DNA of 64,000 nt from Neotamlana sargassicola (GTDB taxonomy: Bacteria > Bacteroidota > Bacteroidia > Flavobacteriales > Flavobacteriaceae): the NCBI RefSeq assembly GCF_020523965.1, contig NZ_JAJAPX010000004.1, positions 124,001 to 188,000 of the forward strand. Direction: 5' to 3'. The notes beneath the pieces were generated by a model. The model saw nothing but the letters and a program-made list of their open reading frames with translations, was not told the DNA's origin and searched no databases. Positions within the stretch are counted from its first letter, which is position 1. Each line of letters opens with the position of its first letter. Shown here piece by piece: positions 51,243-59,186 of the stretch. A program made the translations under genes and the position numbers.

Positions 51243-52565
51243 TTAAAGTAGCACTTCTTCAAAATTAAATCGAACTAAACCATCATCATCAATTTTAGTT
51301 AATTCTACTTTGTGTAGCGTATTAACAAGTTCTGGGTTCCACGGTGTTTTTACTTTTACATAGTTTTCTGTAAAACCATGAATGTACCCTTCTTTGTTTT
51401 CACTCTCAAAAAGTACCGTTCTGGAGCTACCTATTTGGTTTTCGTAAAAAGCTCTGCGCTTTTTTACAGAAAGTCCTCTTAACATTTTACTACGTTTACT
51501 TCTTACATTTTTAGGCACGACACCTTCCATATTTGCCGCTTCAGTATTATCACGCTCCGAATATGTAAATACATGAAGGTATGAAATATCTAAGTCTGCC
51601 AAAAAGTTATACGTTTCTAAAAAGCTCTCGTCGGTTTCACCAGGAAAACCAACAATAACATCAACACCTATGCAGGCATGCGGCATAACTTCTTTTATTT
51701 TATTAACCCGATCTACATATAATTCTCGCATGTAACGACGCTTCATTTTTTTAAGAATAGTGTTACTACCTGATTGTAAAGGTACATGAAAGTGTGGCAC
51801 AAATGCTCGGGATTTTGAAACCAAATCTATAGTTTCATTTTTCAATAAATTTGGCTCAATTGAAGAAATTCGTAAACGTTCAATACCCTCTACCTTATCT
51901 AGTTCTGTAACTAAATCTAGAAAGGTATGCTCGTGTTTTTTATTACCAAACTCACCTTTACCATAATCGCCTATATTAACTCCTGTTAATACAATTTCTT
52001 TTATATTTTTTTCTGATATTTCTCTGGCATTCTTTAATACATTATCCATGGTATCGCTACGCGAAATACCTCTAGCCAAAGGAATGGTACAGTAGGTACA
52101 TTTGTAATCGCAACCATCTTGCACTTTTAAAAACGCACGAGTTCTGTCTCCTATAGAGTAACTGCCTACATAAAAATCGGCATCCTCAATTTCGCAAGAA
52201 TGCACTTCGCCGTAATCGTTTTTAGAAAGGTCGTTTATGTAATCGGTAATTTTAAATTTTTCTGTGGCACCAAGAACTAAATCTACACCATGCACATCGG
52301 CTAGTTCTTGTGGCTTTAATTGCGCATAACACCCAACAGCTGCTACAAATGCATCAGGGTTTACCTTTTGCGCTTGCTTTACAATGGTTTTAAAACGCTT
52401 ATCTGCATTTTCGGTTACCGAACAAGTGTTAATAACATAAATATCAGCTTTTTCAGAAAAATCTACACGATTAAAGCCCTCATCTTTAAAGGTTCTAGCT
52501 ATGGTAGAGGTTTCAGAAAAATTTAATTTACAACCTAAAGTATAAAATGCAACGTTCTTTTTCAT
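51243..52565 (-). CDS. mtaB: tRNA t6A37 methylthiotransferase MtaB
   Basis: Radical SAM methylthiotransferase of 440 residues that converts t6A37 to ms2t6A37 in tRNA. Domain order: UPF0004 (about 5-125) with cluster Cys in TLGCKLNFSE, NTCSVTENADKR and AVGCYAQLKP; radical SAM (about 135-350) with CDYKCTYCTIPLARG; TRAM-like C-terminal domain (about 370-435). The NTCSVT and TLGCKLN motifs separate MtaB (YqeV) from MiaB and RimO. A TAAATTTG element on the minus strand at 52628-52635 is the promoter. Confidence 0.94.
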   Translation of the reverse strand: MKKNVAFYTLGCKLNFSETSTIARTFKDEGFNRVDFSEKADIYVINTCSVTENADKRFKTIVKQAQKVNPDAFVAAVGCYAQLKPQELADVHGVDLVLGATEKFKITDYINDLSKNDYGEVHSCEIEDADFYVGSYSIGDRTRAFLKVQDGCDYKCTYCTIPLARGISRSDTMDNVLKNAREISEKNIKEIVLTGVNIGDYGKGEFGNKKHEHTFLDLVTELDKVEGIERLRISSIEPNLLKNETIDLVSKSRAFVPHFHVPLQSGSNTILKKMKRRYMRELYVDRVNKIKEVMPHACIGVDVIVGFPGETDESFLETYNFLADLDISYLHVFTYSERDNTEAANMEGVVPKNVRSKRSKMLRGLSVKKRRAFYENQIGSSRTVLFESENKEGYIHGFTENYVKVKTPWNPELVNTLHKVELTKIDDDGLVRFNFEEVLL

Positions 52566-52627
52566 TAGCTTTCATTTCCGCAACGGCGAAAATCTCATTA
52601 TATTTACCTTTATCATTTAAAAGAGTG

Positions 52628-52635
52628 CAAATTTA
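52628..52635 (-). promoter_or_regulatory. -7 element of mtaB
   Basis: TAAATTTG followed by CACTC on the minus strand; the same 12-base string precedes rpmE2 at 57449. Confidence 0.6.
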
Positions 52636-52650
52636 CAATTAATTACCCAC

Positions 52651-54276
52651 ATGATAAAACCCTTAACCAAACAATTAAACCTCTACTTATCAATTAGTTG
52701 CGTGGTAATTTTATTTTTTTCTTGTTCAAATAAATCTAATACAAATAAAGAGCACCTTGTTTTTCGTTATAACGAACATACCAATATTAATACTTTAGAT
52801 CCGGCATTTGCAAGAACTTTACAAGATATTCGTATGGCCAACCAACTTTTTAATGGGCTTGTACAAACAGATAGTGCTTTAAATATTATACCGTGCATTG
52901 CTAAAAGCTGGACCATTTCGGACGATGCCACAACCTACACTTTTAACCTTAGAAACGATGTTTTTTTTCATAAACACCCAATTTTTGGTAAAGATTCTAC
53001 CAGAACTGTGATAGCTTCTGATTTTGAATTTAGCTTAAACCGTTTACGAGACAAAAAACTTGCTGCCCCGGGGAGTTGGGTTTTAAATAAAGTAGACGAT
53101 TTTAAAGCTATTAACGACAGTACGTTTCAAATTACATTAAAACAACCTTTCCCTGCCTTTATTGGTTTATTAAGCATGAAATATTGCTCTGTTGTACCTA
53201 AGGAAATAGTAGAGCATTATGGCGTAGATTTTAGGGCGAACCCCATTGGTACCGGGCCTTTTAAATTTAAACGTTGGAAAGAAAATGTAAAATTAGTTTT
53301 TAGAAAAAACACTAATTACTTTGAAACGGATAAACATGGTGAACAACTCCCATACCTTGAAGCGGTATCAATAACCTTTTTACCCGATAAGCAAAGTGAG
53401 TTTTTGCAATTTGTTCAAGGCAACATCGATTTTTTAAACAGCTTAGATGTGTCTTATAAGGATGAATTATTAACCAGTAATGGTAAATTAAGAGCACAAT
53501 ATTCTGAAAGCGTTAATATGATTCGTGGCCCCTATTTAAATACAGAATATTTAGGATTTTATTTAGATTCGAAAATTCCTGAAATACAATCCGAACTCAT
53601 TAGAAAAGCCGTTAATTATGGTTTTGACCGTAAAAAAATGATTCTTTATTTACGCAATGGCATTGGTAACCCCGCTAATGGCGGATTTATTCCATTAGGG
53701 CTTCCTGGACACAGCACATCGGTTGGCTTTAATTATCAGCCTAAAAAAGCCAAAGCATTAATCGATCAATTTAAAAAAGAAACTGGAATTAGCAATCCAG
53801 AAATAACACTAAATACAACTAGCAATTACCTTAGTTTTTGCGAATTTATTCAACGTGAGCTTGAAAAAGCAGGGTTAAAAATAAATGTTGATGTGATGCC
53901 TGAATCTACGCTAAGAACAGCACGATCAAATGGAAAAGTAGATTTGTTTAGAAGTTCATGGATAGCCGATTACTTAGATGCCGAAAACTATTTATCTATT
54001 TTTTATAGTGAAAATTTTGCTCCAAAAGGCTCAAATTACTTTCATTATAAAAATGCCATGTTCGACAGTTTATACAACAAAGCATTCTCTATTAACGATA
54101 TTGAAAAACGTAAACATTTATATACTAAAATGGATTCGCTAGCTATGGATGCTGCACTTATTGTACCTCTATATTACGATGAAGTAATTCGGTTTACAAG
54201 AAAAAACATTAAAGACCTTGGCATAAACCCTGTAGATATGCTCGATTTAAAATATGTAAAAAAAACTAAGCTTTAA
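52651..54276 (+). CDS. Orphan ABC transporter substrate-binding lipoprotein (family 5)
   Basis: Peptide/oligopeptide-type solute-binding lipoprotein of 541 residues. Signal peptide with lipobox FFSC (Cys25). Family-5 features are NTLDPAFARTLQDIRMANQLFNGLV, KSWTISDDATTYTFNLRNDVFFHK, NPIGTGPFKFKRW and VRKAVNYGFDRKKM-like RKAVNYGFDRKKMILYL. The size and motif order are those of DppA/OppA. No permease or ATPase gene lies nearby on either side, so it must work with a transporter elsewhere, or have another role. It overlaps nothing; the YhhN-like genes converge on it. Confidence 0.92.
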   Translation: MIKPLTKQLNLYLSISCVVILFFSCSNKSNTNKEHLVFRYNEHTNINTLDPAFARTLQDIRMANQLFNGLVQTDSALNIIPCIAKSWTISDDATTYTFNLRNDVFFHKHPIFGKDSTRTVIASDFEFSLNRLRDKKLAAPGSWVLNKVDDFKAINDSTFQITLKQPFPAFIGLLSMKYCSVVPKEIVEHYGVDFRANPIGTGPFKFKRWKENVKLVFRKNTNYFETDKHGEQLPYLEAVSITFLPDKQSEFLQFVQGNIDFLNSLDVSYKDELLTSNGKLRAQYSESVNMIRGPYLNTEYLGFYLDSKIPEIQSELIRKAVNYGFDRKKMILYLRNGIGNPANGGFIPLGLPGHSTSVGFNYQPKKAKALIDQFKKETGISNPEITLNTTSNYLSFCEFIQRELEKAGLKINVDVMPESTLRTARSNGKVDLFRSSWIADYLDAENYLSIFYSENFAPKGSNYFHYKNAMFDSLYNKAFSINDIEKRKHLYTKMDSLAMDAALIVPLYYDEVIRFTRKNIKDLGINPVDMLDLKYVKKTKL

Positions 54277-54278
54277 AG

Positions 54279-54977
54279 CTACTCTATATTTTCTGCAGGT
54301 TTAATTTTTTCTGTTACCAAACCATACACGATCAAGAATTGTGAAATGGCATAAAATGAAACTATGGTTATTTTATTGTACAAGAAATAATCTTGATAAA
54401 ATTTAGCAAGAAGGGCTATGGTATCGTATGTTACAGAAAAAACCACACCAATTACCACCATTAAAAAACTTTTAAAATCTACTTCTACCCTTCTTAAAAA
54501 AGAAAATAAAAATTGAATAGAACTAAACAACAAATATATTAAAACAGGAACTACATACTCATTTAGGTTTTTAATAACCACATTAAAAACTAATAAAATG
54601 TAAAAAAAACAAAAAGCTAAAATGGGGAACAAATTAGCGATTTTAAAATCTCTATCTCCAGAAAAACGAAATATATAAAAGATTTTGCCCATCATAAAAA
54701 ACAACATGGCAATTAAAAATAATATAGGTTTATCTTTAAATACAATTATTACATCTCCCAACAAAAAAGCTATTATTGCTAGATTTAAAAATTTAAATTT
54801 TTTATTTTTTCTATTTGCTGTATTTACCCAAGTAAATATCAACAAAGACAACATAAAAAAAGGTTTTACAAATACTCTTAAGTAATTTTCGTCAGTATTA
54901 AATTTCACGTAAAGATATACAACTAAAATGACGAAATATAAAACAGAAAAAAGGAACTTATTTTTAAATAAACTCAT
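54279..54977 (-). CDS. YhhN/TMEM86-like membrane protein (second of a tandem pair)
   Basis: Membrane protein of 232 residues with about eight hydrophobic helices. FLLGDVIIVFKDKPILFLIAMLFFMMGKIFYIF carries the GD and GK-FY spots of the YhhN fold; the second acidic motif reads VTYDTIALL where the family usually has SD. YhhN/TMEM86 proteins include lysoplasmalogenases, but in most bacteria the substrate is unproven. It is clearly related to the gene 11 bases upstream, so the pair arose by tandem duplication. Certainty of family is moderate. Confidence 0.7.
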   Translation of the reverse strand: MSLFKNKFLFSVLYFVILVVYLYVKFNTDENYLRVFVKPFFMLSLLIFTWVNTANRKNKKFKFLNLAIIAFLLGDVIIVFKDKPILFLIAMLFFMMGKIFYIFRFSGDRDFKIANLFPILAFCFFYILLVFNVVIKNLNEYVVPVLIYLLFSSIQFLFSFLRRVEVDFKSFLMVVIGVVFSVTYDTIALLAKFYQDYFLYNKITIVSFYAISQFLIVYGLVTEKIKPAENIE

Positions 54978-54988
54978 AACTAAGCGAC

Positions 54989-55714
54989 TTAAATTTTAGA
55001 CCAACTTTTACAATTTTTATTAAAAATACATACGTTTTTATCTTCCAAAATACCAACGACTATAAAAAATTGAAATAAACCATAAAATACCATAATTAAA
55101 GATTCTGAAAAAGGAACAGACACCTCTGAAAAAGATGACAATGCTGTTATTGTATCTGAAAAAAACGAAAAAACCACGCCCAACAATACTAATCTATAAC
55201 TAATTCGTGTTACTGCATTTTTTCTTATTAAAGCAAACAAAAACACCAATAATGCAGCAAAAAAATAAAGTAAAATCAAGAAAAAACAACTTTTACACAA
55301 TCCATTATATATTAAATAGTACACCATAAATATAAAAGCAACACCAAAAAACACATATGGCACTAACCTATTCATGCTAAAATCCTTTTTTGTACTTAAC
55401 CTTAAAACATAAAATAACTTACCTATAAGAAAAAAGAAAATAGCTAGGAAATACACAGCCATGTTATCGTCAAACAACATTAGCATATCTCCAACCCAAA
55501 AAAACATAAGAGCAGATTTTAAGTAAAACATATTACGCTTTTTCTGCTCTGAATTATGATTGAGCACTAATATAAATAATGCAAGTAACAATGAGGACTT
55601 TGTTACTATTCTAAACAAAAAAACTTCACTTATATTTTTTACAATGACATCGATTAGGAGTATTGTAAAATAAACAACACCAAAATGAAGCTTACTTTTA
55701 AAAATTTTATTCAT
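54989..55714 (-). CDS. YhhN/TMEM86-like membrane protein (first of a tandem pair)
   Basis: Membrane protein of 241 residues with about eight hydrophobic helices. FFWVGDMLMLFDDNMAVYFLAIFFFLIGKLFYVLRL and LLGVVFSFFSDTITALSSF correspond to the two conserved acidic motifs of the YhhN fold and are more canonical than in the downstream copy. Similar segments at the same positions in both proteins show common ancestry. Lysoplasmalogenase activity is a possible family function, not evident from the sequence. The pair appears to form a two-gene operon. Confidence 0.72.
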   Translation of the reverse strand: MNKIFKSKLHFGVVYFTILLIDVIVKNISEVFLFRIVTKSSLLLALFILVLNHNSEQKKRNMFYLKSALMFFWVGDMLMLFDDNMAVYFLAIFFFLIGKLFYVLRLSTKKDFSMNRLVPYVFFGVAFIFMVYYLIYNGLCKSCFFLILLYFFAALLVFLFALIRKNAVTRISYRLVLLGVVFSFFSDTITALSSFSEVSVPFSESLIMVFYGLFQFFIVVGILEDKNVCIFNKNCKSWSKI

Positions 55715-55842
55715 GGATTAATAACTTAAAACTATAGTTACAACCCAAAACTACGCAATGAACTAAAAGCTATAGAGGTATTTTCGTTAAACCAATTTAA
55801 AAGAGACTTTTAAATGTCATTTTCTGTAGACGAATAGATTTA

Positions 55843-57018
55843 CTAATTTCTGCGATATTTCTTAGTTTCCTCAAATATATGCTCAAAAATGTTTTCATCA
55901 CCCTTTGTAAACTCAACATTTTTACGCTCCATAACACGTTTAGCAACATCTGCAGCTTTTTTAGTTAAATAACTAGTGAAACCACTATTACCACCCCATG
56001 AAAAACTTGGCACGAAATTTCTTGGAAAACCTGAACCAAAAATATTTGCACTTACACCTACAACTGTTCCTGTATTAAACATAGTATTTATACCACATTT
56101 ACTATGATCTCCCATCATTAAGCCACAAAACTGTAGTCCTGTTTTAGCAAAACCTTCAGTTTCGTAATTCCACAACCTTACTTCGGCATAGTTATTTTTT
56201 AAATTAGAATTATTGGTATCTGCTCCTAAATTACACCACTCACCTAAAACTGAATTCCCTAGATAACCTTCGTGACCTTTATTAGAATTTGCAAAAAGCA
56301 CAGCATTTTTAACTTCCCCTCCTACTTTACTTCCTGGTCCAATAGTTGTGGCTCCATATATTTTTGCCCCTAATTTAATTACTGCTTCGTCGCATAACGC
56401 TAACGGACCACGAATTACAGCACCCTCCATAATTTCAGCATTTTTACCAATATAAATTGGCCCTGTAGAGGCGTTTAATGTGGTAAATTCTAAACTCGCA
56501 CCTTCTTCAATAAAAATATTTTGAGCATCTATAACATTATTGCTAGAAGGTATAGGCTGCGATTTTCTGTTTTTTGTTAAAAAATTAAAATCATCTTGAA
56601 TGGCGTCTTCGTTTTTTGAGAAGATATCCCAAGTATTTTCAATTTTTAAAAGCTCGTCATTATACTCGAAAGCTTCATAATCATTAAAATTTATATCCTC
56701 TTGAGCTTCTTTAGTAAAAAACGCAATAACCTCTTCTCCTTTAAAAATAGCCTGATTTTCTTTTAAATCACGAATCATTTCAACTAACTCTAAATTTGGC
56801 AAAAACGACGCGTTAATCATTACATTCTCATCCATTTCAACCATTGGGAATTTATCAGATAAATAATCTTCCGTTATGGTGGTTGTGGTAGTACCCAAAT
56901 AAACTTCCCATTTTTCGCGAATAGTTAAAATACCTACTCGAATATCGGCAACAGGGCGTGTAAACGTAAATGGCAACAAGTTATTTCGTGATGGTCCATC
57001 AAAAAGAATATAGTTCAT
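55843..57018 (-). CDS. GlmU-like sugar nucleotidyltransferase family protein
   Basis: Protein of 391 residues. The N-terminal part opens with ILFDGPSRNNLLPFTFTRPVADIRVGILTIREKW, the hallmark of the Bacteroidota GlmU-related family, whose usual GxGxxMxS pyrophosphorylase loop is replaced. The C-terminal part (about 185-345) is a left-handed beta-helix (IYIGKNAEIMEGAVIRGP ... GAKIYGATTIGPGSKVGG ... GHEGYLGNSVLGEWCNLGA) as in GlmU acyltransferases. Function is unproven: a sugar-1-phosphate nucleotidyltransferase or acetyltransferase is likely. Promoter TACATTTG at 57085-57092 (minus); rpmE2 precedes it. Confidence 0.85.
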   Translation of the reverse strand: MNYILFDGPSRNNLLPFTFTRPVADIRVGILTIREKWEVYLGTTTTTITEDYLSDKFPMVEMDENVMINASFLPNLELVEMIRDLKENQAIFKGEEVIAFFTKEAQEDINFNDYEAFEYNDELLKIENTWDIFSKNEDAIQDDFNFLTKNRKSQPIPSSNNVIDAQNIFIEEGASLEFTTLNASTGPIYIGKNAEIMEGAVIRGPLALCDEAVIKLGAKIYGATTIGPGSKVGGEVKNAVLFANSNKGHEGYLGNSVLGEWCNLGADTNNSNLKNNYAEVRLWNYETEGFAKTGLQFCGLMMGDHSKCGINTMFNTGTVVGVSANIFGSGFPRNFVPSFSWGGNSGFTSYLTKKAADVAKRVMERKNVEFTKGDENIFEHIFEETKKYRRN

Positions 57019-57084
57019 AACTAAATTTGAAGTTAAAATGGAAGAATTAAAAATTCGCTTTTAATTCTTACAATTTGTTTTAAA

Positions 57085-57092
57085 CAAATGTA
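57085..57092 (-). promoter_or_regulatory. -7 element of the GlmU-like gene
   Basis: TACATTTG on the minus strand, about 67 bases before the ATG at 57018. Confidence 0.45.
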
Positions 57093-57110
57093 TGCGAATT
57101 ACAGAAAATA

Positions 57111-57137
57111 AAAAAGCCTTTCATTTCTGAAAGGCTT
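57111..57137 (-). terminator. Terminator of rpmE2
   Basis: AAGCCTTTCAG / TGAAAGGCTT with a T-rich tail on the minus strand, 26 bases beyond the rpmE2 stop. Confidence 0.85.
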
Positions 57138-57162
57138 CATAAAAGTTTTAAAAACTCGAAAA

Positions 57163-57414
57163 TTATTTTTTAAACTTCGCGTATTTGTTTTTGAACTTGT
57201 CAATACGTCCAGCTGTATCTACTAATTTAGATTTACCAGTGTAATAAGGATGAGACGTTCTAGAAATTTCCATTTTAACTAATGGATACTCAACACCATC
57301 AACCTCAATCGTTTCATTAGTATTGGCTGTAGACTTAGTTAAGAAAACATCGTCGTTAGACATATCTTTAAATGCTACTATTCTATAATTTTCTGGGTGT
57401 ATACCTTTTCTCAT
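57163..57414 (-). CDS. rpmE2: 50S ribosomal protein L31 type B
   Basis: Ribosomal protein of 83 residues, the length of type B L31. It begins [19 protein letters not shown] and contains [29 protein letters not shown], the conserved L31 block. There is no Cys at all, so it is the zinc-free (C-minus) form, which usually replaces the zinc form under zinc limitation but is the normal one in many Bacteroidota. Promoter TAAATTTG at 57449-57456 on the minus strand. Confidence 0.96.
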   Translation of the reverse strand: MRKGIHPENYRIVAFKDMSNDDVFLTKSTANTNETIEVDGVEYPLVKMEISRTSHPYYTGKSKLVDTAGRIDKFKNKYAKFKK

Positions 57415-57448
57415 CGCTAAATACTTTTATCTAATCAATTTTGGAGTG

Positions 57449-57456
57449 CAAATTTA
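57449..57456 (-). promoter_or_regulatory. -7 element of rpmE2
   Basis: TAAATTTG followed by CACTCC, about 35 bases before the ATG; same wording as the mtaB promoter. Confidence 0.6.
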
Positions 57457-57523
57457 CACTTTTTTATCTAACGTACAACAATTTATTTAAAAAAATATTT
57501 AATTTTTATGTGTAACGTTTTTC

Positions 57524-57531
57524 TATATTTG
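57524..57531 (+). promoter_or_regulatory. -7 element that sets the DUF4199 gene start
   Basis: TATATTTG lies between an upstream ATG (57508) and the one at 57571. Transcription from here cannot include the first ATG, which supports 57571 as the start. Confidence 0.6.
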
Positions 57532-57570
57532 ACTACAAACTTAGTAACTAATTATAAAAACCAAAATATT

Positions 57571-58101
57571 ATGGAAAAATCTATTAAATCCCTTGCTACA
57601 AATTGGGGATTATATCTAGGCGTTGTCTTAGTTATTGCAGGAATTATGGGCTATATGAATCTCGAGTTAATGACTAAATGGTGGTTTGGTATTAGCATGA
57701 TGATAGTTGTTATCGTTTTTGGCATTATTTCGGCCATGAAATCAAAAGGCCTTTTAAATGGTTTTATAAGTTTTAAACAAGCTTTTACATCCTATTTTAT
57801 TACCATTGTAATCGGTATTGTAATTAGCGTAGTAACCACTATACTTATTTATAATTTTATCGATCCAGATGCTGCGTTAACATTAAAAGATAAAATGTTG
57901 GATAGCCAAGTTGAAATGATGCGCAATTTCGGAGCACCAGAAGAAGCTATTGCAGCAGCAGTTGAAGAATTAGAAGCTCAAGAAAACATATTTTCTATTG
58001 GCAAAATTTTACAATCTTTAGCTTTTCAACTTGTGGGCTATAGTATTGCGGGCTTACTTGTAGCCGTAGTTGTTAAAAAAAACAACCCTAAAGAAGCATA
58101 A
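57571..58101 (+). CDS. DUF4199 membrane protein
   Basis: Protein of 176 residues starting MEKSIKSLATNWGLYLG; the upstream ATG at 57508 is rejected because the promoter lies inside that extension. Four membrane helices are visible (about 13-30, 36-56, 70-95, 145-165), with a loop carrying GFISFKQAFTSYFITIVIG. This is the DUF4199 pattern of Bacteroidota; its function is unknown. It is the first of four co-directional genes (DUF4199, GT2, phosphohexomutase, ABC exporter), and the same pairing with the GT2 gene occurs in other Flavobacteriia, to my recollection. Confidence 0.87.
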   Translation: MEKSIKSLATNWGLYLGVVLVIAGIMGYMNLELMTKWWFGISMMIVVIVFGIISAMKSKGLLNGFISFKQAFTSYFITIVIGIVISVVTTILIYNFIDPDAALTLKDKMLDSQVEMMRNFGAPEEAIAAAVEELEAQENIFSIGKILQSLAFQLVGYSIAGLLVAVVVKKNNPKEA

Positions 58102-58107
58102 AATCTG

Positions 58108-58115
58108 TATTTTTG
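58108..58115 (+). promoter_or_regulatory. -7 element of the GT2 gene
   Basis: TATTTTTG just after the DUF4199 stop and 30 bases before the GT2 ATG; the GT2 gene can be transcribed on its own. Confidence 0.5.
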
Positions 58116-58145
58116 AAAACTAATTTATTTTCAGAAAATATTTAA

Positions 58146-59096
58146 ATGAATATATCAGTAGTCATACCACTACTTAACGAACAAGAATCTTTAATAGAAT
58201 TACACGATTGGATTGCAAATGTTATGCAATCCAATCGTTTTTCTTACGAAATTATTTTTATTGATGATGGCAGTACAGACCATTCTTGGAAAACTATTAC
58301 AAAACTTGCCGAAAAAGATAGCAACGTAAAAGGCATCAGGTTTTTAAAAAACTTTGGAAAATCTCAAGCACTTCACGCCGGTTTTGAAAAAGCCAAGGGT
58401 AATGTTATTATTACTATGGATGCCGACTTACAAGACAACCCAAACGAAATACCAGAACTCTACAACATGATTGTAAAAGATGGTTTCGATTTAGTTTCGG
58501 GCTGGAAAAAGAAACGTTACGATTCTGTAATTTCAAAAAACTTACCATCAAAATTATTTAATTGGGCTGCAAGAAAAACTTCGGGGGTTAAACTAAACGA
58601 TTTTAACTGTGGCCTTAAAGCTTACCGTATTAATGTTGTAAAAAATATTGATGTTAATGGTGAAATGCATCGTTATATTCCTGTACTATCAAAAAACGCC
58701 GGTTTTACTAAAATTGGCGAAAAAATAGTACAACATCAAGCTAGAAAATATGGCGAAACCAAGTTTGGCATGGACCGTTTTATACATGGCTTTCTAGATT
58801 TAATAACTATTTGGTTTTTGTCCCGTTTTGGTAAACGTCCCATGCATTTATTTGGCGCCTTGGGTGTTATAATGTTTATAATTGGTTTTGGTTTCGCTTT
58901 TTATTTAGGCGTAGATAAATTATTTTTAAATCCAACCGGACGTTTAATTACCCAACGCCCACAATTTTACCTTTCGCTGTCTACAATGGTAATTGGCTCA
59001 CAGTTTTTTATAGCAGGCTTTTTAGGCGAACTTATTTTACGAAACAAGCCAGACAAAAAACGTTATTTAATTAAAGACAAATTAAATTTAAGTTAA
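58146..59096 (+). CDS. Family 2 glycosyltransferase (polyprenyl-phosphate type)
   Basis: Membrane glycosyltransferase of 316 residues. The GT-A domain (about 1-225) opens SVVIPLLNEQESLIEL, with IDDGSTDHSW, the DxD-like MDADLQDNPNEIP and an NCGLKAYR motif. Two C-terminal membrane helices (about 235-258 and 272-298) follow. This is the layout of dolichyl/undecaprenyl-phosphate sugar transferases (DPM1, GtrB, ArnC). It likely loads a sugar from a nucleotide donor onto undecaprenyl phosphate at the inner membrane. The phosphohexomutase gene next to it could feed the sugar donor. Confidence 0.92.
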   Translation: MNISVVIPLLNEQESLIELHDWIANVMQSNRFSYEIIFIDDGSTDHSWKTITKLAEKDSNVKGIRFLKNFGKSQALHAGFEKAKGNVIITMDADLQDNPNEIPELYNMIVKDGFDLVSGWKKKRYDSVISKNLPSKLFNWAARKTSGVKLNDFNCGLKAYRINVVKNIDVNGEMHRYIPVLSKNAGFTKIGEKIVQHQARKYGETKFGMDRFIHGFLDLITIWFLSRFGKRPMHLFGALGVIMFIIGFGFAFYLGVDKLFLNPTGRLITQRPQFYLSLSTMVIGSQFFIAGFLGELILRNKPDKKRYLIKDKLNLS

Positions 59097-59156
59097 ATCA
59101 ACCACTTTAATCGTTAAAACGATAACTTTTTAAAAGGTATTCCTTTTCAAATTGTT

Positions 59157-59164
59157 TATTTTTG
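59157..59164 (+). promoter_or_regulatory. -7 element of the phosphohexomutase gene
   Basis: TATTTTTG, 22 bases before the ATG at 59187. Confidence 0.5.
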
Positions 59165-59186
59165 AATACAAATTTATTAATTGATC

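Noticed and set aside
57508-57570. Longer start of the DUF4199 gene
   Set aside because: The -7 promoter element TATATTTG lies inside this extension, and the conserved protein start MEKSIKS begins at 57571.
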